The notes under the pieces were generated by a model. The model saw only the letters and a list, made by a program, of their open reading frames with translations, did no database searches and had not been told where the DNA came from. Positions 1-5,759 of a stretch of DNA of 7,441 nucleotides are shown one piece after another. Numbering within the stretch: the first letter of the stretch is position 1; the number at the start of each line of letters is the position of its first letter. The DNA is from Clostridiaceae bacterium. Its GTDB lineage: Bacteria; Bacillota; Clostridia; Oscillospirales; QAMX01. The stretch covers positions 1 through 7,441 of the forward strand of contig JAEDGJ010000120.1 in assembly GCA_016297585.1 (NCBI GenBank), written 5' to 3'. The translations under genes were made by a program, and so were the position numbers.

Positions 1-1
1 T

Positions 2-1813
2 ATCGCGATCGTCACCGAAGGGGTGCAGACCGGCACCTCGCGCAACACCGGCTCGGATAAGCAGACCTACTATAAGATGAGCCTCTCCGGCGCGTCGCCC
101 GATTCGCCGCACGCGATGGCCGAGGACCTCTTCGCCGGCGGCTGCGTCGACGGCGATACCGCGCTCGTCGAAGCGGCGCTGTCCGTGCCGTGCTTTCTCG
201 AGCTTGCGCGGCTGGGCGTGCCGTTCCCGACGAACCGCTACGGCGAATACGTCGGCTATCAGACCGATCACGACACGCGGGGACGCGCGACGTCCGCGGG
301 GCCTTTAACGTCGAAGCTGATGACCGAGGCGCTGCAGAAGGCGGTCGAAGCCCTCGGCATCCCGGTGCTCGACCGGCTGCTCGCGGTCAAGATCCTGAAA
401 ATCGGCGACCGGGCCGCGGGGATCCTTGCGATGGACCTGAAAAACCCGGAGAACCCCGTCCTTCTGCGCTGCGGCAGCATCGTCTGGGCGACGGGAGGCC
501 CCGCCGGCATCTACGCCGACGCCGTCTATCCCCACTGCCACACCGGTTCCTCCGGCGCCGCGTTCGAAGCGGGCGCCGCGGGACGCAATCTCACCGAATG
601 GCAGTACGGACTCGCCTCCGTCGCGCCGCGCTGGAACGTCTCCGGCACCTATATGCAGGTGCTCCCGCGCTTTTTCTCCGTCGGCGAGGACGGCGCGGAG
701 CACGAATTTCTCGCCGAATACGACCCAGACCCCGCGTCCTGCCTGTCGCGCGTCTTTCTGAAGGGCTACGAGTGGCCGTTCGACTGCGCAAAGGCCGTTT
801 CCGGCTCCTCCGTGATCGACCTGCTCGTCTACCGCGAACGCGTCCTGCGCCGCCGCCGCGTCTTTCTCGACTACACCCGCAACCCCTTCGGCATGGACGC
901 GCTGCCGTATGACGCCCTCGACGAACGGGCAAAGACGTATCTGGAAAGCGCGCACGCCTGCTTCGGCACGCCCATCGACCGCCTGCGCGCGATGAACGAG
1001 CCGGCGTACCGGCTCTACCTGTCGAAGGGCGTCGATCTTGCGCGCGAGCCGCTTGAGATCTCCCTCTGCGCGCAGCATCACAACGGCGGCCTTGCCGTCG
1101 ACCTCTGGTGGCGCACCAATGTCCCCGGCCTGTTCGCCGCCGGAGAGGCCGCGGGCGTCCACGGCATCCGCCGTCCGGGCGGCTCCGCGCTCAACGCCTG
1201 CATGGCCGGTTCCGCCCGCGCCGCGCAGTACATCGCCGCGCATCCCGCCGCCCCTGCGGACGAGGCCGCTTTCCGCCCCGCCGCGGACGCCGCTGCCGCC
1301 GAATATGCCGCGCGCTGCCGCCGTCTGATCGGCGGAAACAACTGCCAGTCCCTCTATGCCGAATGTACCCGCCGCGCCGACGCCGCTGCCGCCGCCATCC
1401 GCGACCCCGCCGCCATCGACGCCTGCATCGCCGAGGTGCGCGCGCTGCTCGACGGCTTCGACGACCGCGTGCGCGTGCCCACCGCCGCGGCGCTCCCCCG
1501 CGCCTTCAAGCTGCACGATCTGCTGGTGAGCCAGCTCGTCTGCTTCTCCGCAATGCGGGATTATGTCGCCCACGGCGGCGCTTCCCGCGGCTCCTGCATC
1601 TATACCGACCCGGACGGCGGCTGTGCGCCGGGACTCGAGCCCGTGTTCCGCTTCCGCGCGGACGGCGGGCGGCACGCGGGGGAGATTCAGGAGACCGTCC
1701 TGAAAAACGGCGTGCCCGAGAGCACGTTCCGCCCCGTCCATCCGGTTCCCGAGGGCGGCGGCTTCTTCGAAAACGTCTGGAAGCGCTACCGCGAGGATAA
1801 AAACGTCTACTGA
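2..1813 (+). CDS. FAD-dependent oxidoreductase, fumarate reductase/L-aspartate oxidase-like (5' end outside window)
   Basis: The reading frame is open from the first complete codon at position 2 (I-A-I-V-T-E-G-V...), so the gene starts before the window. The N-terminal Gly-rich Rossmann motif that binds FAD is expected upstream and is not visible. Counting the GTG codon at 23 as residue 1, recognisable flavoprotein features are TGTSRNTGSDKQ (3-14), a substrate-domain stretch LGVPFPTNRYGEYVGY (64-79), the second FAD strand IVWATGGPAGIY (153-164), QHHNGGLAVD (351-360) and the C-terminal FAD-binding motif PGLFAAGEAAGVHG (368-381) followed by RRPGGSALNACMAGS. This order matches soluble members of the FAD_binding_2 superfamily, which oxidise or reduce small carboxylic or amino acids. 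The substrate cannot be read from sequence; L-aspartate oxidase, fumarate reductase and uncharacterised clostridial flavoproteins all share these motifs. The last part (about 410-480) is very Ala-rich. The TGA stop lies 7 bp inside the convergent repair gene. Superfamily assignment is firm, exact role unknown. Confidence 0.88.
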   Translation: MAIVTEGVQTGTSRNTGSDKQTYYKMSLSGASPDSPHAMAEDLFAGGCVDGDTALVEAALSVPCFLELARLGVPFPTNRYGEYVGYQTDHDTRGRATSAGPLTSKLMTEALQKAVEALGIPVLDRLLAVKILKIGDRAAGILAMDLKNPENPVLLRCGSIVWATGGPAGIYADAVYPHCHTGSSGAAFEAGAAGRNLTEWQYGLASVAPRWNVSGTYMQVLPRFFSVGEDGAEHEFLAEYDPDPASCLSRVFLKGYEWPFDCAKAVSGSSVIDLLVYRERVLRRRRVFLDYTRNPFGMDALPYDALDERAKTYLESAHACFGTPIDRLRAMNEPAYRLYLSKGVDLAREPLEISLCAQHHNGGLAVDLWWRTNVPGLFAAGEAAGVHGIRRPGGSALNACMAGSARAAQYIAAHPAAPADEAAFRPAADAAAAEYAARCRRLIGGNNCQSLYAECTRRADAAAAAIRDPAAIDACIAEVRALLDGFDDRVRVPTAAALPRAFKLHDLLVSQLVCFSAMRDYVAHGGASRGSCIYTDPDGGCAPGLEPVFRFRADGGRHAGEIQETVLKNGVPESTFRPVHPVPEGGGFFENVWKRYREDKNVY

Positions 1814-2502
1814 TCTACGTCAAGCGTCCGCAGATACGCCTTCGTTTCGCCGTCGATGCGGCCGCTCTCCAGCGCCTTGCGGACAGCGCGCCGGCGCGTC
1901 TGTTCGTCGAGCCGCCCCGCTTCAAAATACGGCAGCGCGAGCTCCGGCCGCTTTGCCAGCGCCGTCGCAAACAGCCACGCGGTCATCATGCTCACATAGT
2001 ATGCCTCCGCCGGTACCGACGCGGCGAGCGCCAGCGTTTCCTTCGCCCGTTCCCCGTCCAGATACCAGCGCATCAGCATCCCGAGGCCGAAGCGCGCCGT
2101 ATACGGCCGCGCCGAACGCGCCCACCGGACGCACTGCGCGTAAAACCCCTCCGGGCGCTTCCGGAATACCGGCGGCGACATCATGTCGCAGGTCGCCCAG
2201 TTGTCCACATACGGCAAAAAACGCTCGAGCGCCGCGACCGTTCCGTCATAATCCCCGATGCGCTCGATCAGGAACGCGTGGAGGTTATTCTCCTCATAAT
2301 ATGTATGCGGCAGCAGGGACAGAAACGCGTTACCTTCCTCCGTCCCCGCCAGCTCCCGCGCCAGCCGCCGCAGCTCCGGCGTGCGCACGCCGATGACGCG
2401 CGCACGGTCCACGCCGGGCATCAGCCGGCTCTGAAAATCGCGGTACGCCGTGTCCTGCAGCGCAAAAAGCCGCTCCCGGACGCCTGTTTCGACGTCTTTC
2501 AC
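1807..2502 (-). CDS. DNA alkylation repair protein (AlkD-like, HEAT-repeat fold)
   Basis: The 231-residue product resembles the AlkD-like family, all-helical HEAT-like proteins that wrap DNA and excise N3- and N7-alkylated purines in the cytoplasm. Family landmarks are VIGVRTPELRRLAREL (36-51), HTYYEENNLHAFLIERI (66-82) and PYVDNWATCDMMSPPVF (97-113). In the last, W102 and D106 have the same W-x3-D spacing as the DNA-binding Trp and catalytic Asp of Bacillus AlkD (W109/D113, from family knowledge). W176 in YYVSMMTAWLFATALAK may correspond to the third active-site aromatic (W187). The C-terminal RRAVRKALESGRI is also typical. Length is normal for the family. The start is a GTG (bases 2502-2500) preceded by AAGGAGG at 2520-2514, 11 nt upstream. 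A full-consensus sigma-A promoter lies just beyond. The gene is divergent from the dnaD-like operon, and its TAG stop overlaps the flavoprotein stop region by 7 bp. Confidence 0.88.
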   Translation of the reverse strand: MKDVETGVRERLFALQDTAYRDFQSRLMPGVDRARVIGVRTPELRRLARELAGTEEGNAFLSLLPHTYYEENNLHAFLIERIGDYDGTVAALERFLPYVDNWATCDMMSPPVFRKRPEGFYAQCVRWARSARPYTARFGLGMLMRWYLDGERAKETLALAASVPAEAYYVSMMTAWLFATALAKRPELALPYFEAGRLDEQTRRRAVRKALESGRIDGETKAYLRTLDVDQ

Positions 2503-2513
2503 CCTTCCGTCCG

Positions 2514-2520
2514 CCTCCTT
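2514..2520 (-). promoter_or_regulatory. Shine-Dalgarno site of the AlkD-like gene
   Basis: The minus strand reads AAGGAGG here, 11 nt before the GTG at 2502-2500. The spacing is at the long end of normal. Because no ATG lies close by, this site is the main evidence for the GTG start. It sits within a purine-only run of the leader (2514-2534 on the minus strand). Confidence 0.8.
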
Positions 2521-2534
2521 TTTCTTTTTCTTTC

Positions 2535-2564
2535 ATTATATAAGCGCGCACGGGAGCCTGTCAA
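2535..2564 (-). promoter_or_regulatory. Consensus sigma-A promoter of the AlkD-like gene
   Basis: On the minus strand, TTGACA (2564-2559) and TATAAT (2540-2535) are both perfect consensus hexamers separated by 18 bp. A transcript would start near 2528, giving a leader of about 25 nt that includes the ribosome binding site. So strong a promoter suggests high basal transcription, or tight repression. Repeat copies overlap both hexamer boundaries (see the direct repeats at 2542-2577). Confidence 0.85.
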
Positions 2565-2577
2565 GCGCCGCACGGGA
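2542..2577. repeat. Two near-identical direct repeats in the divergent promoter region
   Basis: Copy 1 is AAGCGCGCACGGGA (2542-2555) and copy 2 is AAGCGCCGCACGGGA (2563-2577). They differ only by one extra C in copy 2. The shared 9-mer CGCACGGGA is exact at 2547-2555 and 2569-2577, 22 bp apart, about two helical turns. On the minus strand each copy ends in GCGCTT. One copy runs into the -35 TTGACA and the other abuts the -10 TATAAT of the AlkD-like promoter. This arrangement could be a tandem operator or simply a small duplication; no regulator is identified. Confidence 0.5.
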
Positions 2578-2592
2578 CGGCAAAACTGCGAG

Positions 2593-2621
2593 TTGCATCC
2601 GCCGCCGGATTATGCTATACT
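2593..2621 (+). promoter_or_regulatory. Predicted sigma-A promoter of the dnaD-like operon
   Basis: TTGCAT (2593-2598, 3 of 6 consensus bases) is followed after 17 bp by TATACT (2616-2621, 5 of 6). A TGC immediately before it gives an extended -10 (TGn). The weak -35 is typical of extended -10 promoters. Transcription would begin near 2628, leaving a leader of about 37 nt. This is the only convincing promoter upstream of the four genes 2665-7147. Its -35 box faces away from the AlkD-like promoter's -35, with 28 bp between the two. Confidence 0.75.
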
Positions 2622-2646
2622 GTTCACCGGTCGATTTCACGATAAC

Positions 2647-2653
2647 AAAGGGA
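2647..2653 (+). promoter_or_regulatory. Ribosome binding site deciding the dnaD-like start
   Basis: AAAGGGA lies 11 nt before ATG 2665 and is separated from it by a T-rich stretch. Together with the promoter it places the start at 2665 rather than at the upstream in-frame codons beginning at 2278, which would be untranscribed from this promoter and antisense to the repair gene. Confidence 0.65.
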
Positions 2654-2664
2654 TTTTTTGTACT

Positions 2665-3594
2665 ATGCGGGATTTTCGCTTACAATTTGACGGTGCGGCG
2701 CTCGCGCTTCCGGCCGCTCCCGCGCGGGAGATCTGCGCGCTCGGAGACGGGGACGCGGCGCTGCTGTATCTGTATCTGCTCGCGCACGGCGGCGTGGTCG
2801 ACGACGCGCAGGCGCAACTCGACCTGAAGATGACCGCCGCGCGCTACGAATCCGCCGCGCGGACGCTGGCCGCCGCACGCGCCGTCGCGCCGCTCGACAC
2901 GCCGCCGCCGAGCGCGCCTCCCCCCGCCGCCGAGCCGGAGACCTATTACACCTCCGGCGAGCTCGACTCCGCCATCCGCGGCGACATGGGCTTTGCGTGG
3001 CTCGTCGCGGAGACGGAAAAGTGCATCGGACGCGGCGTCTGGAAGCACGAGGCGGAGAAGCTGATGATCATCTACGACACCCTCCGGCTGCCGCCGGAGG
3101 TGATCCTGCTGCTCGTGCATCAGGTCTGCGGCGAGGAACCGGGACGGCGGCCGCTGAACTTCTCGCGGCTGCTCTCCGAAGCGCGCCGCTGGGCCGCCGA
3201 CGGCATCAACACCGTCGAGCGCGCCGAGGAAGCGCTGCGGCGCGACGCGGAACGCAAAAGCGCCGTCGGACAGGTGCTCGAGGCGCTCGGCATCCGCGGG
3301 CGCTCGCCGAGTCCGACCGAGCGCCGCTACATCAACGCCTTCCTGGACGCGGGAAGCTCGCCCGAGCTGATCGCCCGCGCCTACGACATCACCGTCACGA
3401 AAAAAGGCTCCGTCAACTGGGCCTACACCGGCGGCATCCTCGAGCGCTGGCGCGCAAAGGGGCTGCGCACACCGGAGGACGTCGAGCGCTACGACCGTCC
3501 GGCATCCCGCCGGGTCGCGGCGGATGCCGACGAGGACGCCTACCGCCGCGCGCGGGAGGCCTATCTTGCCGAGAAGGGAGAGCATGACGCATGA
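2665..3594 (+). CDS. DnaD-domain primosome/replication initiation protein
   Basis: The 309-residue protein resembles Firmicute DnaD/DnaB-type primosome proteins, which bind DNA at origins or stalled forks and help recruit the helicase loader. The N-terminal part (1-75) includes a helix GDGDAALLYLYLLAHGG (27-43), where family members have a winged-helix oligomerisation domain. A Pro/Ala-rich linker follows at 75-92. Two DnaD C-terminal domains come next. One spans about 95-190, with FAWLVAETEKCIGR and a degenerate FSRLLSEARRWAADGI motif. The second, at about 200-272, contains the classic motif YTGGILERWRAKGL (254-267) before a Thr-Pro. ATG 2665 is chosen because it follows AAAGGGA (2647-2653) and the promoter at 2593-2621; the frame is open further upstream but runs through that promoter. 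The stop overlaps the next start as ATGA, implying coupling with the loader ATPase. The name dnaD would be reasonable but is not certain for a tandem-domain protein. Confidence 0.87.
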   Translation: MRDFRLQFDGAALALPAAPAREICALGDGDAALLYLYLLAHGGVVDDAQAQLDLKMTAARYESAARTLAAARAVAPLDTPPPSAPPPAAEPETYYTSGELDSAIRGDMGFAWLVAETEKCIGRGVWKHEAEKLMIIYDTLRLPPEVILLLVHQVCGEEPGRRPLNFSRLLSEARRWAADGINTVERAEEALRRDAERKSAVGQVLEALGIRGRSPSPTERRYINAFLDAGSSPELIARAYDITVTKKGSVNWAYTGGILERWRAKGLRTPEDVERYDRPASRRVAADADEDAYRRAREAYLAEKGEHDA

Positions 3595-4577
3595 CCGCTG
3601 ATGAAAAAGCCCTCGCCCGCGCGTCGGAAGCCTACGGCGCTTCCCTGCGCGACCGGAGAGTGCGCGCCGCCGTGCGGCTCGAGGAAGTGTCCGCCCGCGA
3701 TCCGCGGATCGGCGAGATCGCCTCGGAGATGAAGCTCGCGGGACTCGCCGCCGTGCGCGCCGCGATGGAGGACACGCCGGAGGCCGTCGAGGCGCGGGTC
3801 GCGGAGATCGCCCGGCGCAATCTCGCGCTGCAGGAGGAGCGCACGGCGCATCTCCGCGCGCTCGGATACCCCGAAGACTACCTCTATGCCGGGCCTTTCT
3901 GCGACGCCTGCGGCGACACGGGCTATCACGACGGCGCGATGTGCGCCTGTTTTCAGCCCTTTTACGTCCGCGCGCTCGAGGAACAGCTCGAAGAGGCCGC
4001 GGGGCGCTGCTTTCCGTCGTTTGAAACCTTCGACATGGCCATCTTCACCGCGTCCGTCTCCGTTCCCGACGCGCAGTCCCGCGCGGAGCGGACGGCCATC
4101 GTCCGGAAATGCCGCGACTACGCGGCGTCCCTCGGGCGCACCGCCGAAAATCTGCTGCTGCGCGGCGAATCCGGCCGCGGCAAGACCGCGCTCGCCGTCT
4201 GCATCGCGAAAGCCGCCATCGCGCGCGGCGTCGGCGTCCTGTACGTCAGCGCGCCGTCGCTGTTTTCGCTGCGCGAGGAGGAACGCTTCCGGCGCGACGA
4301 GGAAGCCGGCGCGGCGCTCGCGCGCTACCGCGGCTGCGACGCGCTGATTGTAGACGATCTGGGACTCGAAGCCGCCTCGCCGCTGAACGCGCCGACGCTG
4401 CTGTCGCTGCTGACCGCCCGGGAGGCCGCCGGACTGCCGACCGTCCTGTGCACCGCGCTGCAGGGCAATGCGCTTTCCCAGCGCTATTCCTCCGCCGTCG
4501 CGTCCCGGCTCGAAAACGGCTTTTCCGCCGTCGAGCTGCGCGGGCTCGATCTGCGGCGGATGCTGAAAACGACATAA
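3591..4577 (+). CDS. DnaC/DnaI-like helicase loader ATPase (IstB-like AAA+)
   Basis: The 328-residue AAA+ protein is of the type that loads the replicative DnaB-family helicase onto DNA in partnership with DnaD-type proteins. The N-terminal helical region (1-95) is charged and probably contacts the helicase. A putative zinc site follows: CDAC (104-107) and CAC (118-120) within a GDTGYHDG context typical of clostridial loaders. The ATPase core has Walker A GESGRGKT (192-199), Walker B ALIVDDLG (251-258, D255/D256) and RYSSAVASRL (298-307), carrying the conserved RYS and an arginine-finger candidate. The sensor-1 segment reads VLCTAL (285-290), where relatives have a TN pair, so the usual Asn appears to be missing. 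Start ATG 3591 overlaps the preceding TGA by ATGA and is served by AAGGGAG (3574-3580). IstB transposition helpers share this fold, but no transposase is nearby and the DnaD partner favours replication. Family firm; partner inferred. Confidence 0.9.
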   Translation: MTADEKALARASEAYGASLRDRRVRAAVRLEEVSARDPRIGEIASEMKLAGLAAVRAAMEDTPEAVEARVAEIARRNLALQEERTAHLRALGYPEDYLYAGPFCDACGDTGYHDGAMCACFQPFYVRALEEQLEEAAGRCFPSFETFDMAIFTASVSVPDAQSRAERTAIVRKCRDYAASLGRTAENLLLRGESGRGKTALAVCIAKAAIARGVGVLYVSAPSLFSLREEERFRRDEEAGAALARYRGCDALIVDDLGLEAASPLNAPTLLSLLTAREAAGLPTVLCTALQGNALSQRYSSAVASRLENGFSAVELRGLDLRRMLKTT

Positions 4578-4581
4578 AAAC

Positions 4582-4587
4582 GGGAGG
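4582..4587 (+). promoter_or_regulatory. Shine-Dalgarno site of the MFS gene
   Basis: GGGAGG lies 8 nt before ATG 4596 in the 18-bp gap after the loader stop. It supports the start. The gap is too short for a terminator, and I see no good promoter in the preceding 100 bp, so the transporter is probably read from the upstream promoter. Confidence 0.75.
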
Positions 4588-4595
4588 ATTTCTCG

Positions 4596-5759
4596 ATGAA
4601 AAGCGGCCGCGCGTACAGCCTTGTCTTCATTTTTCTCACCTTCCTCTTCTGGCTTGCCTCCTACCCTCCCGTTCCCATCGTCTCGGCCTTCGCCGACGCG
4701 ATGGGCGCGTCCGCGGGCATGATCGGCCTGATCGGCGGCGCGTACGGGCTCGCGATGGTCATCGTCCGGATGCCGCTCGGTATCCTGTCGGACAGACTCG
4801 GAAAACGCAAAATTTTCATCATTCTCGGCGGCGCGGCGGCACTCTGCGCGGCAGCCGTCGTGCTACTCCGGCCCTCGCCGCAGACGCTGCTTTTTTCCCG
4901 CGCGCTCTGCGGCATTCAGGCGTCCGCGTGGGTGCCCTTCACGGTACTCTATGCCCACGCGTACCCGCCGGAGCAGTCCGCGCGCGCGATGTCCGTGCTG
5001 ACGGCGGTCTATACCGCCTCCCAGCTTCTGTCCATGCTCGCAGGCGGCTTCCTTTCGGAACGCTTTTCCTATCTCGCGCCCTATGCGCTCGCCGCGGCGG
5101 GCGGCATCCTCTTCCTCGCGCTCTCGCCGCTGATGCGCGATACCCCCGCGCAGAAAGCCGCGCCCGCGCAAGAAGCTGCGCCTCTAAAGGAGGCGCTGAC
5201 GCCCCGTCTGCTGGTTCTGAGCTTCGCGGGCATCGTTTTCTTCTATGTCAAGTACGCGACCGCGTATACCTTTACCCCTCTGATCGCCCAGGAGCTCGGC
5301 GCGTCCGACGCGGCGCTCGGGATGCTGAACACGTTCTACTGCCTCTGCGGCATCCCCGGCAGCATGTTCTCCTACCGTCTGGCGCGCCGCTTCGGTGCGG
5401 GACGCCTCATCGCGGCGGCTCTGCTGATCCTCGCCGTCTGCTCCTGCTTTGCCGTGCCGTTCCTCCCGAATCTGCCGCTTTTATACCTGTCGCTCGGCAT
5501 TTCCGGCTTCTTTACGTTCCTGCTCGACGCGCTGCTCGCGGGACTCGTCATCCTCGGCGTGGAGGAACGCCGCCGCTCCACCGCGATGGGCTTTTATCAG
5601 GCGGTCTACGGTCTCGGCATCCTCGCGGGACCCGTGCTGTCCGGACGCATCATCGAGTTTGCCGGACGCACCCCGGCCTACGCCGCGGCAGGCGTCCTCG
5701 CCGTCGTCTGCGCCGCCGTCATTTTGGCGGCCAACCGAAAGGAGCCGATCCCGTGCTGA
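4596..5759 (+). CDS. Major facilitator superfamily (MFS) transporter
   Basis: The 387-residue integral membrane protein has about twelve hydrophobic segments, a normal MFS_1 length. Rough positions are 7-28, 41-62, 73-91, 97-120, 133-155, 158-180, then a hydrophilic Ala/Gln-rich central loop (181-203), 204-228, 238-260, 270-288, 293-318, 329-352 and 360-380. The MFS signature motif A is clear between segments 2 and 3 as GILSDRLGKRK (62-72). A weaker copy, YRLARRFGAGR (260-270), lies at the matching place in the second half. The carrier moves a solute across the inner membrane, probably ion-coupled. Its stop codon overlaps the UxaA-family gene by 7 bp, so a sugar acid such as an aldonate or uronate is a reasonable guess, but the sequence itself does not identify the substrate and an efflux role is possible. 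Confidence 0.9.
   Translation: MKSGRAYSLVFIFLTFLFWLASYPPVPIVSAFADAMGASAGMIGLIGGAYGLAMVIVRMPLGILSDRLGKRKIFIILGGAAALCAAAVVLLRPSPQTLLFSRALCGIQASAWVPFTVLYAHAYPPEQSARAMSVLTAVYTASQLLSMLAGGFLSERFSYLAPYALAAAGGILFLALSPLMRDTPAQKAAPAQEAAPLKEALTPRLLVLSFAGIVFFYVKYATAYTFTPLIAQELGASDAALGMLNTFYCLCGIPGSMFSYRLARRFGAGRLIAAALLILAVCSCFAVPFLPNLPLLYLSLGISGFFTFLLDALLAGLVILGVEERRRSTAMGFYQAVYGLGILAGPVLSGRIIEFAGRTPAYAAAGVLAVVCAAVILAANRKEPIPC
5738..5744 (+). promoter_or_regulatory. Shine-Dalgarno site deciding the GTG start of the UxaA-like gene
   Basis: AAAGGAG is placed 8 nt before GTG 5753, inside the end of the MFS gene. The frame is open far upstream of this GTG, so this site plus the exact start of homology to the SAF domain fixes the start. 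Confidence 0.8.

Noticed and set aside
1..22. Flavoprotein gene truncated or broken at its N-terminus
   Set aside because: The frame is open to the window edge and reads as a normal continuation (IAIVTEG), so the missing FAD motif is a window-boundary effect, not a mutation.
1230..1410. GCC-rich stretch as a possible simple repeat
   Set aside because: No regular repeat unit is maintained. It is an Ala-rich coding segment with strong GC third-position bias.
305..1741. Long minus-strand open frame opposite the flavoprotein gene
   Set aside because: GC-rich codon bias keeps the antisense frame open. The translation is compositionally biased with no recognisable motif and no RBS or promoter.
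2278..2664. In-frame upstream extension of the dnaD-like gene to 2278
   Set aside because: It would lie antisense to the AlkD-like gene, include the promoter and leader, and encode a low-complexity Arg/Pro-rich stretch with no family resemblance. The promoter and RBS point to ATG 2665.
2680..3585. Minus-strand open frame opposite the dnaD-like gene
   Set aside because: Shadow frame rich in Arg, Val and Gly with no recognised domain. The plus-strand gene has clear DnaD motifs.
3591..4577. IstB-type transposition helper, hence a possible insertion sequence
   Set aside because: The ATPase fold is shared, but no transposase gene, terminal inverted repeats or target duplication are present. The DnaD partner and Cys cluster fit a helicase loader.
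4109..5752. Very long in-frame extension of the uxaA-like gene, suggesting a giant fusion protein
   Set aside because: The extension is an Arg/Ala-rich shadow of the loader and MFS genes in another frame. Homology begins exactly at GTG 5753, which has a well-spaced AAAGGAG.
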